34,965 bases of DNA from contig NZ_DJFS01000076.1 in assembly GCF_002432125.1 (NCBI RefSeq), forward strand, positions 1-34,965, written 5' to 3'. Position numbers and translations under genes: made by a program. The notes beneath the pieces are model-generated. The model worked only from the letters and a program-made list of their open reading frames with translations. It ran no database searches and was not told the origin of the DNA. Positions 1-7,709 of this stretch are shown in pieces; position 1 is the first letter of the stretch, and each line of letters opens with the position of its first letter. Origin of the DNA: Brevundimonas sp. UBA5866 (GTDB lineage Bacteria > Pseudomonadota > Alphaproteobacteria > Caulobacterales > Caulobacteraceae).

Positions 1-324
1 GCCCGCGCCGAGGCAGCGGCCGAAATCCGTGAAGCTGAATATGTCGCCGCTCGCGCGGAGCCGACCGCTGCCGCCGCGGCTCCTCGCCCTGCTCCGCGCG
101 CTGAACCCGTGACGAAGGCTGAACCTGTGTCGGCGCGTGCGGGTGGCCAATCTCTGGAAGTCGCGCGCACTGCCGTGTTGCGCGACACGCCGCTAGGGAC
201 CGCTCTGTCTCCATTGCCTGCCGGCACCATAATCACTGGCACCGGCGAGGAGAACGAAGACTGGATTCAGGTTCGCACGTCTGATGGCACCACAGGTTGG
301 GTGCTGAAAGACCGCCTGAAGTAA
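1..324 (+). CDS. SH3-domain protein, 3' fragment
   Basis: The frame is open from the first base of the window, so the 5' end lies outside it; a GTG at 109 is in frame but there is no reason to start there. The visible 107 residues begin with an Ala/Glu/Arg-rich then Ala/Pro-rich linker (about residues 1-45). A bacterial SH3 (SH3b) module follows, starting near VARTAVLRDTPLG and ending GTTGWVLKDRLK. The same module closes the two following copies (near 900-1060 and 2060-2240), so this is the first member of a tandem paralogous set. SH3b domains of exported proteins usually bind peptidoglycan or protein ligands; that role is inferred. The N-terminal domain cannot be seen. No clear terminator follows, only a T-rich gap before 375. 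Confidence 0.7.
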   Translation, partial: ARAEAAAEIREAEYVAARAEPTAAAAAPRPAPRAEPVTKAEPVSARAGGQSLEVARTAVLRDTPLGTALSPLPAGTIITGTGEENEDWIQVRTSDGTTGWVLKDRLK

Positions 325-374
325 TCCGCCTTAAGTCTTTAGTTTTGTTAGTTTTTTAGTTTCTACAAGTGTGT

Positions 375-1090
375 ATGCGTAAATCCATTTTGCTTTCCGC
401 CCTTGTTTCCTGCGTGGCGGTTGCGTCAACGGCACAGGCATAAGGTCGCGCGGGCGGCAATCCTCTCGTCCCGCGCTGTACGCAGAATATCGGCAATGTG
501 GTCATCGTCGAAGCCCAGTAGGACATATTCCGCCATATGGGCATGACGCCTCCAGCCGATATCCTGCGTTATCTGATCCGCGAATCGGGGTGCTTTACCC
601 TGATCCAGCGCATTCCGGGTTCTCCACCGCCATCCACGGCGCGCACCGTGGAGTTCGCTCTGGCAGCCAATCTGACCAATGAGGTCAAAATGGGCGATGG
701 CCGCACAGGCGTGCTGGGTGTTGTGGGGCGCAACCGTGCCACCCGCTATGTCGCAAACATCGCGTTGGAGAGCGGCACAGGGGGTATTGTGAACATGGAC
801 CGCTTCGAACAGGGGCTGGAAATGGCGCATGACGGCCGTCTGGACGCCGCCATCGAGGCCGCCCCCCCCGTCGCCGCGCGCATCCCAACCCCTAGAGGCC
901 GAAGTCCTGCGCAATGCCATTCTGCGCAATGCGCCCGTCGGACGTGTCGTCTCGCAACTGACTGCGGGCTCCAGTGTCTATCCGACGGGCGAAGAGGATG
1001 ACATCTGGGTCGAGGTCGAAGACGAGGCCGGCACCACCGGCTGGGTTCAGCAAGACAGGATTCTGAACATCGACTCATCCTCGAACACAT
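375..1090 (+). pseudogene. Decayed CsgG-like/SH3 protein
   Basis: From ATG 375 a signal peptide can be read (MRKSILLSALVSCVAVAS...AQA). It ends in an in-frame TAA at 441-443, and a second in-frame TAG sits at 519-521. Between and after the stops the frame still aligns with the intact paralogue at 1299-2243: PRCTQNIGNVVIVEAQ matches PRCATNLGTITIADGQ, and ILRYLIRESGCFTLIQR matches LLRVVIQRSGCFTLVDR. The glycine-zipper part of the paralogue is missing. Near a run of eight C (862-869) the frame shifts by one, and the SH3 module (EVLRNAILRNAPVG to GTTGWVQQDR) continues in the other frame, which has no stop before the terminator at 1098. Two stops, a frameshift, an internal loss and a lost stop together argue for a true pseudogene rather than one sequencing error. 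Confidence 0.75.
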
Positions 1091-1097
1091 CTCATCA

Positions 1098-1130
1098 GGG
1101 TCCGCCGAACATTCGGCGGGCCCTTTTTTT
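1098..1130 (+). terminator. Rho-independent terminator
   Basis: A 12-bp stem (1098-1109 with 1112-1123, one G-T wobble) is followed directly by seven T. It closes the decayed SH3 gene upstream. Confidence 0.85.
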
Positions 1131-1298
1131 ATTGGCCACCACAAACTCAGTCTCACAAAGCCAAAGACCGAAGACCATGTGCTTGAATGGCAAAGGTTTG
1201 CTTCTGAGCTCAACGAACTATGGCAAAATCTTGTTTGTGACTCGTTGCGGAACGTGAAATAAAGTCGTTCCAAAGCATAGCTACAAGAGGGAAACGCC

Positions 1299-2243
1299 GT
1301 GCCCCCCAAGCCTTCCACACTGGTTGTCGCCACACTGGCGCTGACACTGGGACTTCCTTCAATCGCAGAGGCGCAGAACCGCCGTTCGGGTGCACAGCGC
1401 GCCCAGGACCAGCAAGTCGCGCAGATCCCGCGTTGCGCGACCAATCTCGGCACCATCACCATTGCTGACGGGCAGTCGTCCTATTGGCGCGAGCTTCAAC
1501 TGTCTCCGCCGCAGTCGCTCCTGCGTGTTGTGATCCAGCGTTCGGGCTGCTTCACCCTCGTTGACCGTGGCACAGGCATGAATGTGGCCCAGCGCGAACG
1601 CGATCTGGCGTCTGACGGAAATCTGCAGCGCGGCTCCAACGTTGGCGGCGGTCAGGTTCGCGCGGCCGACTATGTGCTGGTCGGCGAAATCGCCAGCCAG
1701 AACGACAATGCAGGCGGATCGGCCCTGGCCGGTCTTGCCGGCGCAGCCCTCGGTGGCCGTGCAGGTGCCATTGTCGGCGGTTTGCGCACACGCCGTCAGG
1801 AAGCCAACACCGTGCTGTCGCTGACCAGCGTACGCACCTCTGAAACGGTTGCCGTGACCGAGGGTTATGCCTCTCGCAACAATATTTCATGGGGCGCTGG
1901 GGCTGCGGGCTTCGGCGCGGGCGCTCTGGGCGGCGGTGCCTATGAAAACACCGAGATTGGCCGCATCGTCGCAGCCGCCTTCATTCAGGCCTACACCGAC
2001 ATGGTCACCCAGCTTGGCGGCCTGAGCGGTGATGCCGCCCGCGATGCTCCGATCCAGACCTATACCGTCCAACAGCCTTCGACCCTGCGCTCTGCTCCGG
2101 ACGGTGGCTCGGTTGTCCGTGCCCTGCCGCAGGGCCTGCGCGTCTATCCGACCGGCAAACGCGAAGGCGTCTGGTGGGAGGTAATGGACGACAACGACAA
2201 CATCGGCTGGGTCCAGAACGAACGCCTCGCGCCGGGGACCTGA
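1299..2243 (+). CDS. Exported CsgG-like protein with C-terminal SH3 domain
   Basis: A 314-residue protein. The GTG start at 1299 is chosen for the AGAGGG ribosome site seven bases upstream. A signal peptide (residues 1 to about 25, cleavage after SIAEA) has no lipobox cysteine. Residues ~45-220 resemble the CsgG/HfaB fold family (PRCATNLGTITIADG, SGCFTLVDR, ADYVLVGEI, then TVLSLTSVRTSETVAVTEG). They include glycine-zipper stretches (LAGLAGAALGGRAGAIVGG and GAGAAGFGAGALGGG) typical of envelope proteins. Residues ~250-312 form an SH3b module ending IGWVQNERLAPGT. CsgG-type proteins act in outer-membrane secretion or as periplasmic activators; which applies here is unknown, and lack of a lipidation site argues against a classical CsgG pore. 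It is the only complete member of the tandem set starting at position 1. Confidence 0.75.
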   Translation: MPPKPSTLVVATLALTLGLPSIAEAQNRRSGAQRAQDQQVAQIPRCATNLGTITIADGQSSYWRELQLSPPQSLLRVVIQRSGCFTLVDRGTGMNVAQRERDLASDGNLQRGSNVGGGQVRAADYVLVGEIASQNDNAGGSALAGLAGAALGGRAGAIVGGLRTRRQEANTVLSLTSVRTSETVAVTEGYASRNNISWGAGAAGFGAGALGGGAYENTEIGRIVAAAFIQAYTDMVTQLGGLSGDAARDAPIQTYTVQQPSTLRSAPDGGSVVRALPQGLRVYPTGKREGVWWEVMDDNDNIGWVQNERLAPGT

Positions 2244-2263
2244 TAGATTTCAAGACCTTAAAA

Positions 2264-2300
2264 TGGGCCCGTCAGCATCCACTGAGGGGCCCAACTTTTT
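2264..2300 (+). terminator. Rho-independent terminator
   Basis: A 12-bp stem with one mismatch (2264-2275 with 2282-2293, loop CATCCA) is followed by A-C-TTTTT. It ends the CsgG-like gene. Confidence 0.8.
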
Positions 2301-2331
2301 GTGATCGGGATCGTCCACAAGTGGCACGTCG

Positions 2332-3231
2332 ATGGCACTGACAAACCCGGCGATTCGCTGGCATCCTCATCAAATGAAAGCGCACGCAGCCCTCGCCGAT
2401 CTCCACGACCGCATCGCTGCGGCACCCGCTGACCACCCCGAGTGGCAGTACCTGAATCTGCTTCGTGACATCCTTGAAAATGGATCGAAACGCGAGGACC
2501 GCACCGGCACAGGCACTCTGGGCGTATTCGGTCGCCAGATGCGTTTTGACCTGTCCAAGGGCTTTCCGCTCCTGACCACCAAGAAGCTGCACACCCGCTC
2601 GATCATCGTCGAGCTGCTGTGGTTTCTGCGCGGCGAGACGAACATCCGCTGGCTCAAGGAAAACAAGGTCAGCATCTGGGACGAATGGGCCAACGCCGAG
2701 GGCGAGTTGGGTCCTGTCTACGGCAAGCAATGGCGTTCGTGGGCCGCCCCTGATGGCCGCGTCATCGACCAGATCGAAAAGCTGGTGCACAACCTCAAAA
2801 CCAATCCGAACAGCCGCCGCCACATCGTTTCGGCATGGAATCCGGCTGATGTCGATGACATGGCCTTGCCGCCGTGCCACTGCCTGTTCCAGTTCTTCGT
2901 CGCCGACGGAAAACTGAGCTGCCAGCTGTACCAACGCTCGGCCGATGTCTTCCTCGGTGTGCCCTTCAACATCGCCTCCTATGCCTTGTTGACGATGATG
3001 GTCGCGCAGGTTGTCGGTCTGGAACCGGGCGAGTTTGTCCATAGTTTCGGCGATGCCCACCTGTACTTGAACCATCTGGATCAGGCCCGCGAACAACTGA
3101 CGCGCATGCCACTGCCCTTCCCGACGATGCAGATCGCGCCTCACACCGACCTGTTCGCATTCGGTCCTGACGATTTCACCCTCGTCGGCTATGAGGCACA
3201 CCCTCATATCAAGGCCGCCGTTTCGGTCTAA
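2332..3231 (+). CDS. thyA: Thymidylate synthase ThyA
   Basis: Converts dUMP and 5,10-methylene-tetrahydrofolate to dTMP and dihydrofolate in the cytoplasm. The sequence follows ThyA throughout: EDRTGTGTLGVFGRQMRF, LLTTKKLHTRSI, the active-site MALPPCHCLFQF with nucleophile Cys182 in this numbering, LYQRSADVFLGVPFNIASYA, and the terminal HIKAAVSV. At 299 residues it is about 35 longer than the E. coli enzyme, all at the N-terminus. The ATG at 2374 (MKAHAALADL) is a good alternative start because the first 14 residues have no family counterpart and neither start has a strong ribosome site. A MazG-like gene follows 16 bases downstream and folA, which recycles the dihydrofolate made here, is 1.1 kb further on. 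Confidence 0.97.
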   Translation: MALTNPAIRWHPHQMKAHAALADLHDRIAAAPADHPEWQYLNLLRDILENGSKREDRTGTGTLGVFGRQMRFDLSKGFPLLTTKKLHTRSIIVELLWFLRGETNIRWLKENKVSIWDEWANAEGELGPVYGKQWRSWAAPDGRVIDQIEKLVHNLKTNPNSRRHIVSAWNPADVDDMALPPCHCLFQFFVADGKLSCQLYQRSADVFLGVPFNIASYALLTMMVAQVVGLEPGEFVHSFGDAHLYLNHLDQAREQLTRMPLPFPTMQIAPHTDLFAFGPDDFTLVGYEAHPHIKAAVSV

Positions 3232-3247
3232 AAACACGATTAAAAGA

Positions 3248-3547
3248 ATGAATATCCAAGAGCTTCAGGATGCGGTCATGCGCATCTCTGACAAATACGC
3301 GCGTGAGCATGCCATCGACCGCGACCGCGACTGGGCGATCCTGAAATTGCAGGAAGAACTGGGCGAACTCACCCAGGAACATCTGCGCCTGACCCGACGC
3401 GCGCGCGGCACAGCCAATCCCCGGGCACGCGCCGACGAGGCCGCCGATGTTCTCGGCATGCTGCTGATCTACTGCCGTATGAACGATATCGACATCGAAG
3501 ACGCCATGAAGCGCAAGTGGCTCAGCTGGCTGGAACCGCAAACGTAA
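3248..3547 (+). CDS. MazG-like nucleotide pyrophosphohydrolase
   Basis: A 99-residue all-alpha NTP-pyrophosphatase domain. The metal-binding pattern is visible: KLQEELGELTQEHL supplies the first E-x-x-E pair and RADEAADVLGMLLIY the second E-x-x-D. Short single-domain members of this family remove pyrophosphate from (often non-canonical) dNTPs; the substrate cannot be read here. The ATG at 3248 is chosen over an in-frame ATG at 3191, which lies inside the thyA reading region. The 16-base spacing suggests cotranscription with thyA, fitting a role in dNTP-pool hygiene (inference). Confidence 0.8.
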   Translation: MNIQELQDAVMRISDKYAREHAIDRDRDWAILKLQEELGELTQEHLRLTRRARGTANPRARADEAADVLGMLLIYCRMNDIDIEDAMKRKWLSWLEPQT

Positions 3548-3648
3548 ACTCACGAAACAGCGGATAGCCAAACCACCTGTGATTGTTTCAACTCATAGGA
3601 CCGATCCCTCAGAAGAGTCTGCCGGGACGGGCCTATGGGAGGCTTTCG

Positions 3649-4320
3649 ATGATCAAGAAGTTTGCGGCCGAGCTCGTCGGCACCGCTGTCTTGGTATTGT
3701 TCGGTTGTGGTGCCGCGGTTCTGGGCGGCTTTGATATCGTCGGGCAACTGGGTATCGCCCTGGCCTTTGGTTTTGCCATTGTCGCAATGGCCTATGGGAT
3801 CGGTCCGGTATCGGGCTGCCACGTCAATCCGGCTGTCAGCTTCGGTGCGTTCATCGCCGGACGCATGTCGACCAGGAACATGGTGGTCTATTGGATCGCC
3901 CAGTTTATCGGTGCCCTGCTGGGCGCTTTCATTCTGGGCATGATCGCCAAGACCGGCTTTGCGCAGCTGGGCCAGAACGGCTTCGGGGCCGGCTCTCCCG
4001 GTGGATACAGCCTTCAGGCCGGTCTGGTCTTCGAAATCGTCGCGACCGCCATATTCCTGATCGTCATTCTGGGCGTGACGGGAGCCAAGGGGCACGGCGC
4101 ATTTGCAGGCCTCGCCATCGGTATCACGCTGGCGGTAATCCACATTGTCGGTATTCAGGTCACGGGCGTATCGGTGAACCCCGCCCGCAGCTTTGGTCCC
4201 GCCGTTCTGGCGGGAGGTCAGGCCCTGAGCCAGTTGTGGGTCTTTATCGTTGCACCGCTGGTCGGTGCTGCGGTCGGTGGCATTCTGTTCCGCTTGAAAG
4301 TGTTAGAGCCAGAAGCCTAA
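3649..4320 (+). CDS. aqpZ: Aquaporin Z-type water channel
   Basis: A 223-residue MIP-family channel of the inner membrane with six hydrophobic segments. Both pore half-helices carry the NPA signature: SGCHVNPAVSFG (NPA at 60-62) and GVSVNPARSFGP (NPA at 177-179). Arg180 after the second NPA and His165 match the narrow selectivity filter of water-selective AqpZ; E. coli Thr183 is replaced by Val174. This points to water rather than glycerol transport. The ATG at 3649 is preceded by GGGAGG at 3637-3642; an upstream in-frame ATG at 3583 is ignored for that reason. It interrupts an otherwise thymidylate/folate cluster and its link to them is unclear. Confidence 0.95.
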   Translation: MIKKFAAELVGTAVLVLFGCGAAVLGGFDIVGQLGIALAFGFAIVAMAYGIGPVSGCHVNPAVSFGAFIAGRMSTRNMVVYWIAQFIGALLGAFILGMIAKTGFAQLGQNGFGAGSPGGYSLQAGLVFEIVATAIFLIVILGVTGAKGHGAFAGLAIGITLAVIHIVGIQVTGVSVNPARSFGPAVLAGGQALSQLWVFIVAPLVGAAVGGILFRLKVLEPEA

Positions 4321-4332
4321 CCTGACGGCTGA

Positions 4333-4354
4333 AGGGGCGGGTCATCCCGCCCCT
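4333..4354 (+). terminator. GC-rich hairpin, weak terminator
   Basis: A perfect 9-bp stem AGGGGCGGG/CCCGCCCCT with loop TCAT lies between aqpZ and folA. The following bases are not T-rich, so termination may be partial, or the hairpin may only mark the end of the aquaporin message. Confidence 0.45.
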
Positions 4355-4376
4355 GATTCCGTTAGGAGAGTTCGAT

Positions 4377-4904
4377 TTGCCCCTTCCCTCTATCGCACTT
4401 GTGGTTGCGCGCGGCCGCAACGGCGTGATTGGCAAAGATGGCGATCTGCCCTGGCGACTGAGATCCGACCTTCAGCGCTTCAAGGCCGTAACAATCGGCA
4501 AACCCTGCATCATGGGCCGCAAAACCTGGGAAAGCCTGCCACTGCGACCGCTTCCGGGTCGATTGAATGTGGTGCTGACCAAGGATGAATCCTATCACGA
4601 GAGCAGCAAGGCAAAGGGATGCCTTGTCGTGACGTCCCTATCCGACGCCATCTCGATCGCGCGCGAACAGGCCGTAGAGGATGGCGCGGACGAGATCTGC
4701 ATCATCGGCGGAGCAGCCATTTTCGAGGCCGCCCTGCCCAAGGCCAAACGCCTGTACATCACCGAAGTCGATGCTGCGCCGGACGGCGACGTGCTCTTTC
4801 CGCCATTCAATGAGGCTGAGTGGAACGAGGTCCTTCGCGAGTCACATCAGGCAGGAGAAAAGGACGACCACGATTTCGTCTTCCGCACACTGGAGCGGAT
4901 ATAG
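4377..4904 (+). CDS. folA: Dihydrofolate reductase
   Basis: Reduces dihydrofolate to tetrahydrofolate with NADPH, regenerating the cofactor consumed by ThyA. The 175 residues carry the family motifs in order: ALVVARGRNGVIGKDGDLPW, with acidic substrate-binding Asp31 in RLRSDLQRFK; MGRKTWESLP; PGRLNVVLTK; and IIGGAAIFEAALP for NADPH binding. The start is a TTG at 4377. AGGAG at 4364-4368 sits eight bases upstream and no ATG or GTG is available in the right place. It completes the thyA-folA functional pair; a terminator follows at 4939. Confidence 0.96.
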   Translation: MPLPSIALVVARGRNGVIGKDGDLPWRLRSDLQRFKAVTIGKPCIMGRKTWESLPLRPLPGRLNVVLTKDESYHESSKAKGCLVVTSLSDAISIAREQAVEDGADEICIIGGAAIFEAALPKAKRLYITEVDAAPDGDVLFPPFNEAEWNEVLRESHQAGEKDDHDFVFRTLERI

Positions 4905-4938
4905 GCCAGACCGCTTTTCTGATCGAAGCCTGAAATCG

Positions 4939-4967
4939 AAGGGCCGCCCTATACAGAGCGGCCCTTT
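4939..4967. terminator. Bidirectional terminator between folA and the OYE gene
   Basis: The stem AAGGGCCGC (4939-4947) pairs with GCGGCCCTT (4958-4966). Its A/T ends serve both the plus-strand folA and the convergent minus-strand reductase, whose stop lies at 4973. Confidence 0.75.
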
Positions 4968-4972
4968 CTGCA

Positions 4973-6073
4973 TCAGTAGAGGTTCATCATATGCTGGCGA
5001 TCGAAATCGACAGTCTCCTCGAACCGTCCCTCCTTCACCTTTGACGCCCATTGCGGATCGGCCAGAAGCGCGCGGCCAACCGCCACCAGATCGAATTCTT
5101 CACGCTCCAGACGGCGCAGCAGTTCATTGAGATCCGACTTTTGCGCCCCTGCGCCCTTGGTCAGGCTGGCCAGGAACTCTCCATTAAGGCCCACAGAACC
5201 CACGGTGATCGTAGCTTTGCCGGTCAGTTTCTTGGCCCAGCCCGCAAAGTTCAGATCCGAACCTTCGAACTCCGGCTCCCAGAAGCGGCGCTGCGAGCAG
5301 TGGAACACATCGACGCCAGCATCGGCCAACGGTTGCAGCCAGGACTGCATTTCATCGGGCGTATGGGCCAGTCGAGCGGTGTAGTCCTGCTGTTTCCATT
5401 GCGACAGGCGTATGATGAGGGGGATATCCTCACCAATACCGCGACGCACAGCCTTCACCACTTCCACCGCAAAACGGTTTCGTTCGGCCAGGGTCTTGCC
5501 GCCCCAAGCGTCCTCGCGACGGTTGAGACCTTCCCAGAGGAATTGGTCGATCAGATAGCCGTGGGCGCCATGAATCTCCACGGCATCAAAACCCAGCTCA
5601 CGCGCATGGCGGGCCGACTTTTCAAATCCGGCCAACGTGTCGGCGATGTCTTCATCCGACATCGGCTCGAACTTGACCTTGTCGGGAGAGGTCATGCCCG
5701 ACGGGCTGTCCACCTTGCCGAACGGCTCCCAATCGGCACCCTGCCCCCGTGCCGAGCCAACGTGCCAGATCTGGGGCGCAATCAGACCACCCGCAGCATG
5801 CACTTCGTCCACGACCTTTTTCCACGCGGGCAAAGCATCCCCGTAGAAGATCGGAACCCCGGCGTCATTGCGAGCCGCAGGACGATCAATGACCGTCCCT
5901 TCGGTCACGATCAGTCCAACGTCTGCAGCAGCGCGGCGACGGTAATAGGCCGCGACCTCGTCGGTCGGGATGCCGCCAGGTGAGAATGAGCGCGTCATTG
6001 GCGCCATGACCAGCCGGTTCGGCAAGGTCAGGTTCTTGATACGGAAAGGTTGGAACAGAAGGTCGAGACTCAC
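4973..6073 (-). CDS. Old Yellow Enzyme family NADH:flavin oxidoreductase
   Basis: An FMN-dependent TIM-barrel ene-reductase of about 366 residues. Family features: start region LFQPFRIKNLTLPNRLVMAPMTR; LIVTEGTVI; the substrate-anion-binding pair in EIHGAHGYLIDQFLW (His168 and His171 with the GTG start); and VAVGRALLADPQWA near the end for phosphate binding. The H-x-x-H pair resembles the YqjM-like branch more than the yeast OYE H-x-x-N form. Such enzymes reduce activated C=C bonds and often quinone or nitro compounds; the natural substrate is unknown. GTG 6073 is chosen because GGGAG lies seven bases upstream; an in-frame GTG at 6115 would add 14 residues. A perfect palindrome at 6104-6120 upstream suggests an inducible promoter. 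Confidence 0.92.
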   Translation of the reverse strand: MSLDLLFQPFRIKNLTLPNRLVMAPMTRSFSPGGIPTDEVAAYYRRRAAADVGLIVTEGTVIDRPAARNDAGVPIFYGDALPAWKKVVDEVHAAGGLIAPQIWHVGSARGQGADWEPFGKVDSPSGMTSPDKVKFEPMSDEDIADTLAGFEKSARHARELGFDAVEIHGAHGYLIDQFLWEGLNRREDAWGGKTLAERNRFAVEVVKAVRRGIGEDIPLIIRLSQWKQQDYTARLAHTPDEMQSWLQPLADAGVDVFHCSQRRFWEPEFEGSDLNFAGWAKKLTGKATITVGSVGLNGEFLASLTKGAGAQKSDLNELLRRLEREEFDLVAVGRALLADPQWASKVKEGRFEETVDFDRQHMMNLY

Positions 6074-6103
6074 CCAATTTCTCCCAGTTTCTTGTTCAGG
6101 AGA

Positions 6104-6120
6104 AATGGGTAGCACCCATT
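6104..6120. promoter_or_regulatory. Palindromic operator candidate
   Basis: AATGGGT-AGC-ACCCATT is a perfect 7-bp inverted repeat with a 3-base centre. It lies 31 bases upstream of the likely GTG start of the reductase. Flavin ene-reductases are commonly controlled by dimeric redox or electrophile-sensing repressors (NemR/TetR, HxlR). No regulator gene is adjacent, so the protein is unknown. Confidence 0.45.
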
Positions 6121-6143
6121 CGCTTGTCTAGTCAGTTGCGATT

Positions 6144-6428
6144 TTAAACTTCCCGCGCCGAAAGTAGGGCATCGGCCATATTATAGGCCAGACGTGCCAC
6201 AGCCTCGTCCTTGGAATAGTTTTTCCGTCCCATCATCCGGTCCAGTTCGGTGACGGTCATCTTGGTATAAACACTGGTCGCGTGTTCCAAGGCAGCCATT
6301 GCGAACTCGTCCCGCAAGGTCTTGGTACCGGAAACCTTGGCCCTAGGCTTCTCCTGCTTTTCCGGTTTCTCCGGCTTAGCGTCAGTCGAAGTCTGAGGCG
6401 ATTTCCGGAGCATACTTTTGTCGTTCAC
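6144..6428 (-). CDS. Small phage-like hypothetical protein
   Basis: 94 residues. The first ~35 are Lys/Pro/Glu-rich and look disordered (repeated KPEKPEKQEKP). The rest is a compact helical segment, RDEFAMAALEHATSV ... AVARLAYNMADALLSARE. That layout (REEFAMAAM... YxMADAMLxAR) resembles short proteins often found in phage and prophage genomes, but I cannot name a function and there are no phage genes around it. A GTG at 6428 has AGGGG six bases upstream; ATG 6413 is the alternative. It is 70 bases upstream of the reductase on the same strand but separated from it by the palindrome, so it is probably its own unit. Confidence 0.6.
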   Translation of the reverse strand: MNDKSMLRKSPQTSTDAKPEKPEKQEKPRAKVSGTKTLRDEFAMAALEHATSVYTKMTVTELDRMMGRKNYSKDEAVARLAYNMADALLSAREV

Positions 6429-6553
6429 GGAATACCCCTTTGTTCCTGCAACTCATGAGGAAGCGATCAAACTTCCGAACCGGCATCCAGGTTCCCGCAC
6501 CGGTGAATCACAGGCTTTGCCATTACAACGATCGGTTATGTTAACCGTAAGCC

Positions 6554-7621
6554 TTAACCATTCAAGCTATTTGCTACGCTTATTGCGATTACCTCAAAAG
6601 CCTTTGAAATCATGTCATTAGGCTTGGAAATAGTCACAGGCACGCCCTCGTCACCACCCGCGCGGACATCGGCATTCAGCGCAAGTTCGCCCAGGAACGG
6701 GATGTTCAGGCGCTCTGCCTCCTGACGCGCGCCGCCGCGTCCGAATATCTCGCCGCTCATGTTTTCGATCAGGCCCAGCGTGGGTACGCCGACCTTTTCA
6801 AACAGGGTGTGGGCGCGGCGGGCATCGGCCAGCGCCACTTCCTGGGGCGTGGAAACGATCACCGCGCCGTCCAGCGGGGTTTTCTGGATCAGGGTCAGCT
6901 GCACGTCGCCCGTACCCGGCGGCAGATCGACCACCAGTACGTCCAGCGGCTTTTCGGCGGTGCCCCATCGGGTCTGGGTCAGCATCTGGTTGATCGCCTG
7001 CGATGCCATAGGACCGCGCCACACCATTGCATCGTTGGCTTGGGTCAGCACGCCTACAGACATGGCTTTGAGGCCGTGCGCCTCCAGCGGGACAATAGCC
7101 CCGTCCACATATTCAGGCTTGCCGGAGATACCCAGCATGGTCGGCATGGACGGGCCGTAGACGTCCGCATCCAGAATGCCCACCGACAGGCCCTGTTTGG
7201 CCAGCGCCACAGCCAGATTTACCGACACTGTGGACTTGCCCACGCCGCCCTTGCCGCTGGCCACGGCCAGAACGCGCCTCACATGGGCGGGGCGCTCGGT
7301 CGGCACCGGTGCCTTGGGCTTGGTCTGTTCGGCGGCGGCGTTCGACAGGCTGGCGGTGCGACGGGCGGGCTTGGTGACCGCTTCCGCAGTCAGCACCACC
7401 GAAACGCGCTCCATGCCTTCAATGGCCTTGAGCCTGCTCTCGGCTTCATCTCGCACAGCCGCATAGGCAGCAGCCTCAGAGGCCGCGACTTCAAGCACAA
7501 AGCCCGCGCGGCCCTGATCCACAACCAGACCCTTCACCATGCCGGAAGCAAACAGCCCCTGCCCCGTCTTCGGGTCGGTGATGGTGTCCAGAACAGCGAT
7601 GACGGAGGCGCGATCGATCAA
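6554..7621 (-). CDS. mrp: Mrp/NBP35-family P-loop ATPase without cysteines
   Basis: Mrp/ApbC proteins are dimeric ATPases thought to carry and deliver Fe-S clusters. Residues ~1-90 form the N-terminal MIP18-like domain (VIAVLDTITDPKTGQGL). After a linker the ATPase domain follows: ASGKGGVGKSTVSVNLA (deviant Walker A), GILDADVYGPSMPTMLG, MVWRGPM, DVLVVDLPPGTGDVQLTL, and IENMSGEIFGRGGARQEA. The usual C-x-x-C between ENMS and IFG is absent along with about a dozen residues, and the whole protein has no cysteine, so cluster binding in the usual way is not possible. The start is taken as TTG 7621, with GGAG seven bases upstream; ATG 7642 is the alternative. It diverges from miaA. Confidence 0.9.
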   Translation of the reverse strand: MIDRASVIAVLDTITDPKTGQGLFASGMVKGLVVDQGRAGFVLEVAASEAAAYAAVRDEAESRLKAIEGMERVSVVLTAEAVTKPARRTASLSNAAAEQTKPKAPVPTERPAHVRRVLAVASGKGGVGKSTVSVNLAVALAKQGLSVGILDADVYGPSMPTMLGISGKPEYVDGAIVPLEAHGLKAMSVGVLTQANDAMVWRGPMASQAINQMLTQTRWGTAEKPLDVLVVDLPPGTGDVQLTLIQKTPLDGAVIVSTPQEVALADARRAHTLFEKVGVPTLGLIENMSGEIFGRGGARQEAERLNIPFLGELALNADVRAGGDEGVPVTISKPNDMISKAFEVIAISVANSLNG

Positions 7622-7709
7622 GGGGAAACTCCAGCGAAACATCAACGGGACTTGCCGCGTCGGTTTGTGCCTTCTATCGCCGTGCGAACGGAACCGCGAG
7701 CCTGAACCA

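Noticed and set aside
6541..6559. TTAACC-N7-TTAACC, reminiscent of a CtrA site
   Set aside because: The CtrA consensus is TTAA-N7-TTAA; here the TTAA units are nine bases apart, and the site overlaps the mrp stop codon rather than a promoter.
6418..6621. 67-residue plus-strand frame
   Set aside because: Overlaps the starts and ends of two minus-strand genes, has no ribosome site and no recognisable features.
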